DNA of 64,000 nt from contig NZ_BSSQ01000014.1 of assembly GCF_030161375.1 (NCBI RefSeq), positions 281,095 through 345,094 on the forward strand. Reading direction: 5' to 3'. Positions within the stretch are counted from its first letter, which is position 1; each line of letters opens with the position of its first letter. The position numbers and the translations under genes are program-made. This document shows positions 19,845-26,789 of the stretch, one piece after another. The notes beneath the pieces are model-generated. The model searched no databases. It saw nothing but the letters and a program-made list of their open reading frames with translations, and had not been told where the DNA came from. This DNA is from Paenibacillus glycanilyticus. GTDB taxonomy: Bacteria; Bacillota; Bacilli; Paenibacillales; Paenibacillaceae.

Positions 19845-21145
19845 AACGTTAATCCTCCGTTTGCCATATGCGTTAGTAATAGAAAGGAGACGATCTCGCC
19901 TTTTGCCGCGCCTCGTCCGCCCGCAGGAATTACGGCAATCGCGTTTGCCTCGGCGAACGCCGCAATATTGCCGGATTTATCGTTTGGCAACGGATTAATC
20001 CGCCACATGCCAAGCTCCATCGTTGCAATCGAACGGATATACCGCGGATAAGGACAAGGCTTGCCCACCGAATCCTCCAGCTTCCCCTTGAGCCATTGAT
20101 TGCGGTAGCTTTTCATTCCTTTCAACCATTGAACCGTTGGTTTTACAAGCAGTTCCAAACCGGAATAACATGCAGACGGATTGCCCGACAACCCCAGCAG
20201 CAGACAATTTCCTTTTTTAAATGCCGAGGTTGGCGTTCCGGGTCTCATGAGCACCTTCGTAAAAACAGGCTCGAAACCGGCGCTCGCGGCGGCGCGTTCC
20301 ACATAATCATGGTCGCCTACGGATATCCCGCCCGTCGTAATGACAATATCCGCTTGTTCCGCGGCTTGCTCAATCTCTCTTGTCAGAACAGCAAGTTGAT
20401 CCGGCACGGGCTTTCTGCGAATGACATGCGCGCCTAACTGTTTCAGGAAGGCATATACCGCAAGACTATTCGCGTCATAAATCCGATTCGCGGATAAGGC
20501 TGCGCCCGGTTCCAGCAGCTCATCGCCAACTGGCAGCACGGCGATCCGGGGTTTGGCGTAAACAACGGCATCCCTTTGCCCGTATGAGGCAAGTACCGCC
20601 ATCTCTTTCGCCCCGATCACTGTTCCTTTCACAAGAATCAGCTTGCCCGGCGCCAAATCCTCTCCCGCTTCCGCAACATGCTTCCCGCTTGGATGCGGAC
20701 GGTCGATTCCGATCCATCTCGTGCGGCCGTCATCTTCTATACTGGTAGTAACTGCTTCTTGCATCACTACGGTATCGTAACGGTGCGGCACGGGTGCTCC
20801 CGTAAAAATCCGCACGCAATCCGCATCCTCTATAGCTATGCCTCCCGTACACTCCTCCACCCATTCGCGCGAAACGCCGGCTTTTATCTCCGCAATGACC
20901 CGAAGCCTGGTCTCTTGGCCAAGTTTTGCGCCAATCGTCGCGTTTGATCGAACGGCGTACCCGTCCATCGCCGCACGGCGGAATGGAGGCATTGGAAACG
21001 GCGTGAGAAAATCTTCCGCAAGCACTCTGCCAACGCAATCCTCCAAATCCAACCGTTCCGCCCGGCCAGGGGACATTCCCTCACACAAATGACGAATCGC
21101 TTCTTCTACAGATACAACGAACTGCTGCTTCTGCAAGGTAGCCAT
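19841..21145 (-). CDS. moeA: MoeA molybdopterin molybdenumtransferase
   Basis: About 434-aa enzyme that inserts molybdate into adenylylated molybdopterin. Family motifs are PPFRRAAMDGYAVRS (about residue 55), RIFTGAPVP, the MoaB/Mog-like TTGGISVGDHD and the LLGLSGNPSACY block near residue 330. The start is ambiguous: MATLQ at 21145 lies 12 bases after GGGGAGG, while MIREM at 21157 abuts that site. First gene of moeA-nasB-nasC-mobA-mobB, so the cofactor is made together with the enzyme that uses it. Its leader carries an ANTAR-type RNA and terminator. Confidence 0.95.
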   Translation of the reverse strand: MATLQKQQFVVSVEEAIRHLCEGMSPGRAERLDLEDCVGRVLAEDFLTPFPMPPFRRAAMDGYAVRSNATIGAKLGQETRLRVIAEIKAGVSREWVEECTGGIAIEDADCVRIFTGAPVPHRYDTVVMQEAVTTSIEDDGRTRWIGIDRPHPSGKHVAEAGEDLAPGKLILVKGTVIGAKEMAVLASYGQRDAVVYAKPRIAVLPVGDELLEPGAALSANRIYDANSLAVYAFLKQLGAHVIRRKPVPDQLAVLTREIEQAAEQADIVITTGGISVGDHDYVERAAASAGFEPVFTKVLMRPGTPTSAFKKGNCLLLGLSGNPSACYSGLELLVKPTVQWLKGMKSYRNQWLKGKLEDSVGKPCPYPRYIRSIATMELGMWRINPLPNDKSGNIAAFAEANAIAVIPAGGRGAAKGEIVSFLLLTHMANGGLTL

Positions 21146-21180
21146 TTCACGGATCATCCTCCCCACCGGTCAAAATGAAC

Positions 21181-21219
21181 AGAAAAAGCCCGTTCCCTAT
21201 CGAGTCGGGAATCGGGCTT
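21181..21219 (-). terminator. Leader terminator ahead of moeA
   Basis: On the minus strand AAGCCCG-A-TTCCC pairs with GGGAA-CGGGCTT, followed by TTTTTCT. It lies between the promoter and moeA, so it must be read through for the operon to be expressed. Its 5' arm contains the GCC that also closes the second hexaloop. Confidence 0.85.
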
Positions 21220-21253
21220 CATTGCCAAGGTCAACAGCACATCGTTGTGCTGT
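21215..21253 (-). promoter_or_regulatory. ANTAR-type dual-hexaloop RNA, moeA-nasBC leader
   Basis: On the minus strand stem-loop P1 is ACAGCAC-AACGAT-GTGCTGT (21253-21234), with seven base pairs and a six-base loop. After a seven-base linker a second loop GGC-AATGAA-GCC (21226-21215) follows. Both loops have A at position 1 and G at position 4, the invariant positions of RNAs bound by ANTAR antiterminators. P2 has only three base pairs, but its 3' arm is part of the terminator 5' arm, so the two are mutually exclusive. The transcript starts near 21259. Confidence 0.75.
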
Positions 21254-21265
21254 ACATTTGTTTTG

Positions 21266-21294
21266 AGCATAATGGAAGAATGATTGCATGTCAA
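21266..21294 (-). promoter_or_regulatory. Promoter of moeA-nasB-nasC-mobA-mobB
   Basis: On the minus strand TTGACA (21294-21289), a 17-base spacer and TATGCT (21271-21266) predict a start near 21259. The -35 is inside a GlnR/TnrA-like box. Confidence 0.8.
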
Positions 21295-21305
21295 TATAAG
21301 TGACG
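21289..21305. promoter_or_regulatory. GlnR/TnrA-like box over the moeA -35
   Basis: TGTCA-ATATAAG-TGACG matches TGTNA-N7-TNACA with one mismatch (final G). It is centred about 38 bases upstream of the predicted moeA start. Confidence 0.6.
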
Positions 21306-21352
21306 CAAATAAACATGCTTTTTCCTTATTTTACGGAAGTTATAAAATTTGG

Positions 21353-21369
21353 TGTTAAGTTTATTGACA
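21353..21369. promoter_or_regulatory. GlnR/TnrA box over the nitrate-transporter -35
   Basis: TGTTA-AGTTTAT-TGACA is a perfect TGTNA-N7-TNACA site. It overlaps the -35 and is centred about 38 bases upstream of the predicted start, mirroring the box on the moeA side. Confidence 0.75.
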
Positions 21370-21393
21370 TGAGTTTGACAATTCCCCTATAAT
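21364..21393 (+). promoter_or_regulatory. Promoter of the nitrate transporter gene
   Basis: Perfect TTGACA (21364-21369), an 18-base spacer and perfect TATAAT (21388-21393) predict a start near 21400, directly at the first hairpin. Confidence 0.85.
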
Positions 21394-21401
21394 TCGAATT
21401 G

Positions 21402-21452
21402 GGTTCACAATGATGTGACCGTACGATCCGGTGGGTACAATGTTGTACCGCC
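21402..21452 (+). promoter_or_regulatory. ANTAR-type dual-hexaloop RNA, nitrate-transporter leader
   Basis: P1 is GGTTCAC-AATGAT-GTGACC (21402-21420, one bulged T). P2 is GGTGGGTAC-AATGTT-GTACCGCC (21430-21452, one bulge). The linker is nine bases. Both loops are six bases long with A1 and G4, exactly the constraint known for ANTAR-protein target RNAs. A strong terminator follows seven bases later. The cognate ANTAR regulator is not encoded in this window. Confidence 0.85.
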
Positions 21453-21459
21453 TTCGGCA

Positions 21460-21507
21460 AAGAGGCCGCTAACTGTCCGCAAGGGCAGCTTGCGGCCTCT
21501 TTTTTAT
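21460..21507 (+). terminator. Leader terminator ahead of the nitrate transporter
   Basis: Ten-base arms AAGAGGCCGC (21460-21469) and GCGGCCTCTT (21492-21501) enclose an inner CTGTCC-GCAA-GGGCAG hairpin, followed by a T-run. It sits in the 5' untranslated region 80 bases before the start codon, so it acts as an attenuator. Confidence 0.92.
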
Positions 21508-21589
21508 TCTAGAGACAATTGGAGGTTAGACCCCGCCCCGGGAACGCTGGTCTGGCCATCCACACTAAATAATTTGGAGGGATTGGAAT

Positions 21590-22804
21590 ATGAGTAATCC
21601 TACATCGTTTTGGAAGAGCGGGCACAAGCCATCATTATTCAGCGCATTTATGTATTTCGATATCAGCTTTATGATCTGGGTCCTTATTGGTCCGCTTAGC
21701 GTCGTTATAATGGGAGATTATGATATGACGCCCGTGCAAAAAGCGAACCTTGTCGCCCTGCCGGTGCTTGGCGGCTCCATACTGCGTCTCGTATTTGGAT
21801 TTCTTACCGATTATATCGGGCCTAAAAGAACCGGGCAGCTTGGCATGCTGCTTACGATGATCCCCCTCGTCTGGGGCTGGAAATTTGTTGATTCGCTCGG
21901 AGATCTGCACATCGTTGCGCTTATGCTCGGCGTATCCGGCGCTTCCTTCGCAGCCGCGCTCCCGCTCGCAAGCCGCTGGTATCCGCCGCAATATCAAGGA
22001 CTTGCCATGGGCATTGCGGGCGCCGGGAACAGCGGCACGGTATTCTCCACGTTGTTTGCCAACCGGATTGCGCAGCATTACGGCAGCTGGGAAGTTGTTT
22101 TTGGCCTTGCCCTTATTCCCATCGCGATTGCCTTCATCGTCTTTACGGTCTTCGCCAAAGACAGTCCGAATCAGCCAGCACCCAAAAAGCTGTCCCATTA
22201 CGCAAAAGTATTGAAGCAACGCGACACGTGGCTCTTCTGCATTATGTACAGCGTAACGTTTGGCGGGTTTGTTGGCCTTTCCAACTATTTGACGATCTTC
22301 TTCAATACGCAATACGGGCTATCTGCCGTTAAAGCTGCCGACTTCACAACGCTTTGCGTCATCGCGGGCAGCTTCTTCCGGCCGATCGGCGGCTATTTGT
22401 CCGATAAACTCGGCGGTATCAAAGTACTCATGATTTTGTATACAGGAGCAGCCGTTATGCTCGCCTCCATCTCGAGTCTCCCACCGCTTTATCTTGTCAT
22501 TGCGATGTTGTTCATCGGAATGATGTGCCTTGGCGCAGGCAACGGTTCCGTGTTCCAGCTCGTGCCGCAGCGGTTCGGCGATGACATCGGCCTTGTGACC
22601 GGTATCGTAGGAGCGGCAGGCGGCATTGGCGGATATGCGCTTCCTCTCATTCTGGGCAACCTGTATCAATCTACAGGTTCTTATACGCCAGGCTTCCTTA
22701 TCTTGTGCGGCATTGCGATACTCAGCGTTGTCATGCTCGCGATCGCCCAGCTGGACTGGAAGAAGAATTGGATCGGAGAAGGCGGCAAGGCGCGCAGCAT
22801 GTAA
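21590..22804 (+). CDS. nasA: Nitrate/nitrite transporter, MFS NNP family
   Basis: 404-aa, 12-helix major-facilitator protein of the nitrate-nitrite porter family, importing nitrate for assimilation. Nitrate signature regions are GAGNSGTVFSTLFANRIA (about residue 145) and GAAGGIGGYALPLILG (about residue 345). The short cytoplasmic loops are typical of the Bacillus NasA/NarK group. ATG start after GGAGGGATTGGAAT. Divergent from moeA-nasBC and behind its own ANTAR-type leader. The choice between nasA and narK is by context: the linked reductase is assimilatory. Confidence 0.92.
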   Translation: MSNPTSFWKSGHKPSLFSAFMYFDISFMIWVLIGPLSVVIMGDYDMTPVQKANLVALPVLGGSILRLVFGFLTDYIGPKRTGQLGMLLTMIPLVWGWKFVDSLGDLHIVALMLGVSGASFAAALPLASRWYPPQYQGLAMGIAGAGNSGTVFSTLFANRIAQHYGSWEVVFGLALIPIAIAFIVFTVFAKDSPNQPAPKKLSHYAKVLKQRDTWLFCIMYSVTFGGFVGLSNYLTIFFNTQYGLSAVKAADFTTLCVIAGSFFRPIGGYLSDKLGGIKVLMILYTGAAVMLASISSLPPLYLVIAMLFIGMMCLGAGNGSVFQLVPQRFGDDIGLVTGIVGAAGGIGGYALPLILGNLYQSTGSYTPGFLILCGIAILSVVMLAIAQLDWKKNWIGEGGKARSM

Positions 22805-22913
22805 TCCTTTATTGAAGAGATGTAACGGATATTTCGATTCTCCCGCATGAAAATTGTATCCGCGAAGGTTATAATGTGGAGAGACTTGATCTATTGCAGA
22901 GGAGAAAGAGCAT

Positions 22914-23903
22914 ATGCGGTTTATCGATAATAACCAGATTACGGATCCGGCGCTGAACCTGGCGTTAGAAGAATATATTTTGCGTTCGCTTCCGGAAGAC
23001 GAATATTTGCTGTTCTACATTAATGAACCTTCGATCATTATCGGCAAAAACCAAAACACGGTTGAAGAGATCAACGCCGATTATGTAAAAGAAAAAGGCA
23101 TTCACGTTGTCCGCAGGTTATCTGGCGGCGGTGCCGTCTATCATGACCTTGGGAACCTGAGCTTCAGCTTCATCATGAAAGATGACGGCAAGTCGTTCCA
23201 CAACTTCAAGAAGTTTACCGAGCCTGTCGTGCGCGCATTGCGCAAACTTGGCGTTGACGCGGAACTGTCCGGGCGCAACGATCTGCAGGTCGGGGAACGG
23301 AAAATTTCAGGCAATGCCCAATTTGCTACCAAAGGGAAAATGTTCAGCCACGGCACGCTCCTCTTTGATTCCGAAATCGACAACGTCGTCTCGGCGCTGA
23401 AAGTAAACGCGGAGAAATATGTCTCGAAAGCGACCAAATCGATTAGAAGCCGCGTAGCGAATATTTCGGAATTTCTGGCGGAGCCGATGACGATCGAGCA
23501 ATTGCGGCAATATTTGCTGGAATCGATCTTCGAGGGCGAACCGGAAATTCCGGTCTATGAGCTGACCGAAGAAGATTGGGCGAATGTGCGCAAGCTGGCC
23601 GAAGAGCGTTACCGCAGCTGGGAGTGGAATTATGGCCGCTCCCCAGCCTTTAACGTCCGCCAGACGAAACGGATTGAAGGGGCGGGCACTTACGATGTAC
23701 GCCTTCAAGTGGAGGAAGGCATCATCGTGGATGCCGCCGTATTCGGCGATTTCTTCGGAAGAGGCGAAGCGAGCGAAGTAACTTCGCGGCTGGTCGGCCT
23801 GCGTTATGACGCGGAGTCGATCGGCAGCCTGCTTGACGAAGTTGACGTCAACTTCTACTTCGGCCCGATTACGAAGGAACAGTTGCTGTCCCTGATGTTC
23901 TAG
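22914..23903 (+). CDS. lplJ: Lipoate-protein ligase
   Basis: 329-aa ligase that activates free lipoate with ATP and attaches it to E2 and GcvH lipoyl domains. The binding-loop motif RRLSGGGAVYHDLGN (about residues 65-79) and the lysine-containing GNAQF segment (about residue 140) are present, and the C-terminal accessory domain runs from about residue 245. Length matches LplA/LplJ. Start ATG after GAGGAGAAAGAGC. A TATAAT lies at 22870-22875 without a good -35. Single gene between terminators. Confidence 0.93.
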   Translation: MRFIDNNQITDPALNLALEEYILRSLPEDEYLLFYINEPSIIIGKNQNTVEEINADYVKEKGIHVVRRLSGGGAVYHDLGNLSFSFIMKDDGKSFHNFKKFTEPVVRALRKLGVDAELSGRNDLQVGERKISGNAQFATKGKMFSHGTLLFDSEIDNVVSALKVNAEKYVSKATKSIRSRVANISEFLAEPMTIEQLRQYLLESIFEGEPEIPVYELTEEDWANVRKLAEERYRSWEWNYGRSPAFNVRQTKRIEGAGTYDVRLQVEEGIIVDAAVFGDFFGRGEASEVTSRLVGLRYDAESIGSLLDEVDVNFYFGPITKEQLLSLMF

Positions 23904-23922
23904 AGGATTTGAGCAAAAACAC

Positions 23923-23968
23923 AAAAAAGCGATGTTGAAGGGAATAACCTCTTCTACATCGCTTTTTT
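23923..23968. terminator. Bidirectional terminator after lplJ
   Basis: Arms AAAAAAGCGATGTTGAAG and CTTCTACATCGCTTTTTT, with one mismatch, give T-runs on both strands. It serves lplJ and the convergent HEAT-repeat gene. Confidence 0.92.
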
Positions 23969-24004
23969 GTTGACATTCCATTCTTAATGATGAAATAACT
24001 TCGG

Positions 24005-24631
24005 CTAGCTCTCTAATCTTCGATAAATCTTTTTGACTCTCTTTAATTGCGATTCCGTAAGCTGCTCTTCCCTGCCACGGAGAACACGCAAAAAACCCTC
24101 TATATTCCCGCTGGTCACCGCCAGCAGCGTGCTTTCGGCGTGTTGGGGAACTTCCTTGGACCTGCAATTGCGCAGGTGATCAAGCAAATAAGGAAAAATC
24201 TCGTTGTTGTTCTCCCGGCTGACGGCTGCCAGCTTAGAAAGCGCAAGAACGCCCCTATCAACCGTAATTACAGAACCATTGTGCATAGCAGCTATGACTT
24301 GTTCAAGATGCTTCATGATCGTATCCGCCGACATATCCGCAATCGCCGATAAAGCCGTCATTGCTCCCCATACGATCCGGTTATCCCTGCTTTTGAGCAG
24401 CTCAATGAATGTCTCCGCGTATTCGCTGATAAGCGCAGGATTAAGTTCCCCTGCTTCATAGGCAACTTTTATGCAATCATGTTGGATTTTTTTGTTCTTG
24501 TTCGTCAAATTAACAATGATTTCCGCAATTCCGTCATGATTGCTCTCGCCGGCCAATTGCCGTGCCAGCAACACATTTGGTTCTTCGTCGTTCCGGCCAA
24601 GCTGAGAGGCTAAGCGATTTAATACCGTCAT
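24005..24631 (-). CDS. HEAT-repeat helical protein
   Basis: 208-aa all-helical protein of roughly five HEAT-like repeats, visible in alternating segments such as LLKSRDNRIVWGAMTALSAIADM and VITVDRGVLALSKLAAVS. No catalytic motif, signal peptide or membrane segment. Such proteins usually scaffold protein interactions; the partner is unknown. The ATG at 24631 is preferred (AGAGGG six bases upstream). Followed at a distance by unrelated genes. Confidence 0.75.
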   Translation of the reverse strand: MTVLNRLASQLGRNDEEPNVLLARQLAGESNHDGIAEIIVNLTNKNKKIQHDCIKVAYEAGELNPALISEYAETFIELLKSRDNRIVWGAMTALSAIADMSADTIMKHLEQVIAAMHNGSVITVDRGVLALSKLAAVSRENNNEIFPYLLDHLRNCRSKEVPQHAESTLLAVTSGNIEGFLRVLRGREEQLTESQLKRVKKIYRRLES

Positions 24632-24660
24632 GAACATCCCTCTTCGATCCTATGGTCTCC

Positions 24661-25323
24661 TTACTTGCCAAGCACAAACGGAAGCCCCGACCAGAATACC
24701 CTGATGGCAAAATACATGAACAGCAGCGCCGAGAATAACGAAATGATTCGAATAAACTTTGCGCCAAGCGCTTTGCCCGCCCGGCCGCTTATATACGCCA
24801 TGCCAAGCGACCATGTTAATCCCGCCGTGAAAAATCCGGCGATAAATACGGCTATCGCATAACGGCTGTCGCCATGCACTTCCGATACAATCGGTCCCGC
24901 CGATGCCACGAACCAGAGCATGACCGTCGGCGACGACAATGCGGCACCTAGGCCAAACAGGAAATCGGCTAGCCTCCGTTTAGGCCGGTTACGACCGCCA
25001 TCGCTTTCTTTCACGCTCCAGTCGATCATTTTGGGATGAACGGACTCCTTGGCCATTTTGAAAGCGAGCAAGAGCAAGACAACCGTACCCGCAATCCATA
25101 AGACCCAACGGACAGCCGTAATCTCCAATATGAAGCTAAATCCGACCAGCGCAAGCGCCAAATAAGTCAAATCCCCGAAGCAGGAACCAAAACCAATCAT
25201 AAACGAAGGCTTGAAGCCGCGTTCTACGCCGGTCTTGATAATGGCGACATTCACCATGCCCAAATCCAAACATAAAGATAACGAAAATAAAAAGCCTTGT
25301 ATAAAGGCAAGCCATAATGCCAT
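24661..25323 (-). CDS. LysE-family amino-acid exporter-like protein
   Basis: 220-aa membrane protein with about six hydrophobic helices. The N-terminal FIQGFLFSLSLCLDLGMVNVAIIKTGVERGF has the LysE/RhtB layout, in which the usual PGP motif is replaced by LDLG. The central FLFGLGAALSSPTVMLWF matches the second repeat. Exports amino acids or related solutes in characterised relatives; the substrate here is unknown. The minus-strand genes 26101-24661 may form a loose transcription unit. Confidence 0.8.
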   Translation of the reverse strand: MALWLAFIQGFLFSLSLCLDLGMVNVAIIKTGVERGFKPSFMIGFGSCFGDLTYLALALVGFSFILEITAVRWVLWIAGTVVLLLLAFKMAKESVHPKMIDWSVKESDGGRNRPKRRLADFLFGLGAALSSPTVMLWFVASAGPIVSEVHGDSRYAIAVFIAGFFTAGLTWSLGMAYISGRAGKALGAKFIRIISLFSALLFMYFAIRVFWSGLPFVLGK

Positions 25324-25333
25324 GTTCCGTCAA

Positions 25334-26101
25334 TCACACATCCTGCGTTCTAGATTTCACCCGGTACCAATACTCGTATATCGTCTCAAACCCAAACTTG
25401 TCATACAGCCGGTTCGCCGGCTGATTGTCTTGCACAACTAATAAATAAGCCTTGTCTGCCCCATTTTGTCTCGCCCAATGGAATAGATGGAGCAGCAGCT
25501 GATAGGCCAGCCCCCGGTTGCGGAACCGTTCCGAAGTTACAATATCGTATAACCCGACGTATCCGTGCTCAATAACTCCTACGCCGCATGCAGCAGGCTC
25601 TCCATCCAGATAAAGCGTCGCAAAACATTGGCGCAAAGGCATGGAGGTCAGCAGTTTTGCGGCTGTCTCCCTGTGAGATTCAAAGCTTGGCACAAGCAAG
25701 GCGTAGTTATCCAGCCAGCGCTTGCTTAATTGTTCATCCAGTTGGCACTCCATCTCCGCCGGGGCCGGCAGCTCCGCCAGATCAGCCGTCTTTACATAAA
25801 CCGGATCCATGACCCGATAACCCCGCTCGTCCAACAATTGATCCAACTGGTCTGGTTTTGCGAATGGCGTTATTTTGAAAATAACATCCTGGCGGCGCTC
25901 CGCATATAACCGTTCGCAATGGCGGATCTTGTCTATCACTTCAACATGGCTTTCATACAGAGGCATCACGCAATTGGAGCGTTTTGTATAACCGTCCGCA
26001 AACCGGAGCAGCCAGCCGTCGTAAACGACCGTCTGCAGGGATGGCCATGCGTTAAGACTTAATTCTTCAATCTGCTGATGCAATTGGCGTAATTGAAGCA
26101 T
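25334..26101 (-). CDS. GNAT-family N-acetyltransferase
   Basis: 255-aa protein whose C-terminal half carries the acetyl-CoA binding motif SERFRNRGLAYQLLLHLFHWA (about residues 190-210) and the downstream VVQDNQPANRLYDKFGFE. The N-terminal half (WLLRFADGYTKRSNCVMPLYE) is a degenerate GNAT-like fold common in two-domain members. Acceptor unknown. The start is ATG at 26101, after GAAGGAAGGCGATCGGGC. Confidence 0.85.
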   Translation of the reverse strand: MLQLRQLHQQIEELSLNAWPSLQTVVYDGWLLRFADGYTKRSNCVMPLYESHVEVIDKIRHCERLYAERRQDVIFKITPFAKPDQLDQLLDERGYRVMDPVYVKTADLAELPAPAEMECQLDEQLSKRWLDNYALLVPSFESHRETAAKLLTSMPLRQCFATLYLDGEPAACGVGVIEHGYVGLYDIVTSERFRNRGLAYQLLLHLFHWARQNGADKAYLLVVQDNQPANRLYDKFGFETIYEYWYRVKSRTQDV

Positions 26102-26121
26102 GCCCGATCGCCTTCCTTCCT

Positions 26122-26424
26122 TTATAGAAGACGAAACCTTTCTAGCTGCTCATGTTGGTTCTCCCGAAGCAATATCTCGCGTTGTTTGGACCCTAGAAGG
26201 TCAAAATGAGGAAAAGGGTCTCGTCTGTGAATATATTTAGGATTTAATCCTTGCTCCTTGCACCACTGGGCCAGCTTGTTCAGATCGGAGCAGCCCACTT
26301 TCGTTACCGTCTTGATTCCCGGAAATCGCGGGTCCACCCAGTAATGGGTCAGGAACGCAATCTCTCCCCGGCCGACCGCTTCCTTCCATGCGCCCATCTC
26401 GGATCTGGAAATGCCAAATGCCAT
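26122..26424 (-). CDS. Conserved small protein, YneQ-like
   Basis: 100-aa soluble protein. The opening MAFGISRSEMGAWKEAVGRGEIAFLTHYW and VTKVGCSDLNKLAQWC resemble Bacillus YneQ as I remember it; function unknown. It is Trp- and His-rich (HRRDPFPHFDL) with no membrane segment. Lies between ywbE and the GNAT gene, all on the minus strand. Confidence 0.7.
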   Translation of the reverse strand: MAFGISRSEMGAWKEAVGRGEIAFLTHYWVDPRFPGIKTVTKVGCSDLNKLAQWCKEQGLNPKYIHRRDPFPHFDLLGSKQREILLRENQHEQLERFRLL

Positions 26425-26446
26425 AACGCTATGCTCCTTGCCTTGC

Positions 26447-26647
26447 CTAAGACGGATAAATCTGCTTGACTCTGCCCACTTGACCGTCTGTCAGCCGTAC
26501 TTTAATTCCGTGAGGATGCGTTGGAGAATTAGTAAGCAAATCTTTAACGATTCCTCGAGTCAGCTTGCCCGTCCGCTGATCCTGCTTCAGAACAATATCG
26601 ACTTCAAGTCCGGGCTTAACCGTTGCCCGCTCTGTCCCGCTATTCAT
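26447..26647 (-). CDS. ywbE: YwbE family protein (DUF2196)
   Basis: 66-aa protein. The core VDIVLKQDQRTGKLTRGIVKDLLTNS followed by HPHGIKVRLTDGQVGRVKQI is the highly conserved DUF2196 domain, predicted to be a small beta-barrel. Function unknown; the KQDQRTGK and HPHGIKVRL segments would suit nucleic-acid binding, which is inference. Divergent from the DEAD-box helicase gene. Confidence 0.9.
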   Translation of the reverse strand: MNSGTERATVKPGLEVDIVLKQDQRTGKLTRGIVKDLLTNSPTHPHGIKVRLTDGQVGRVKQIYPS

Positions 26648-26789
26648 GGTTGATCATTCCTTTGTTTGCATGTATGCTTAATAGCTTATGACGCCCAGCA
26701 TAGCATATGTAGATGAAAGATGCACTTCCAAAGCACAACTGGTATACTAAACGTTAAATGAGTTCGATGAAAAGAGGAACATATACAAA

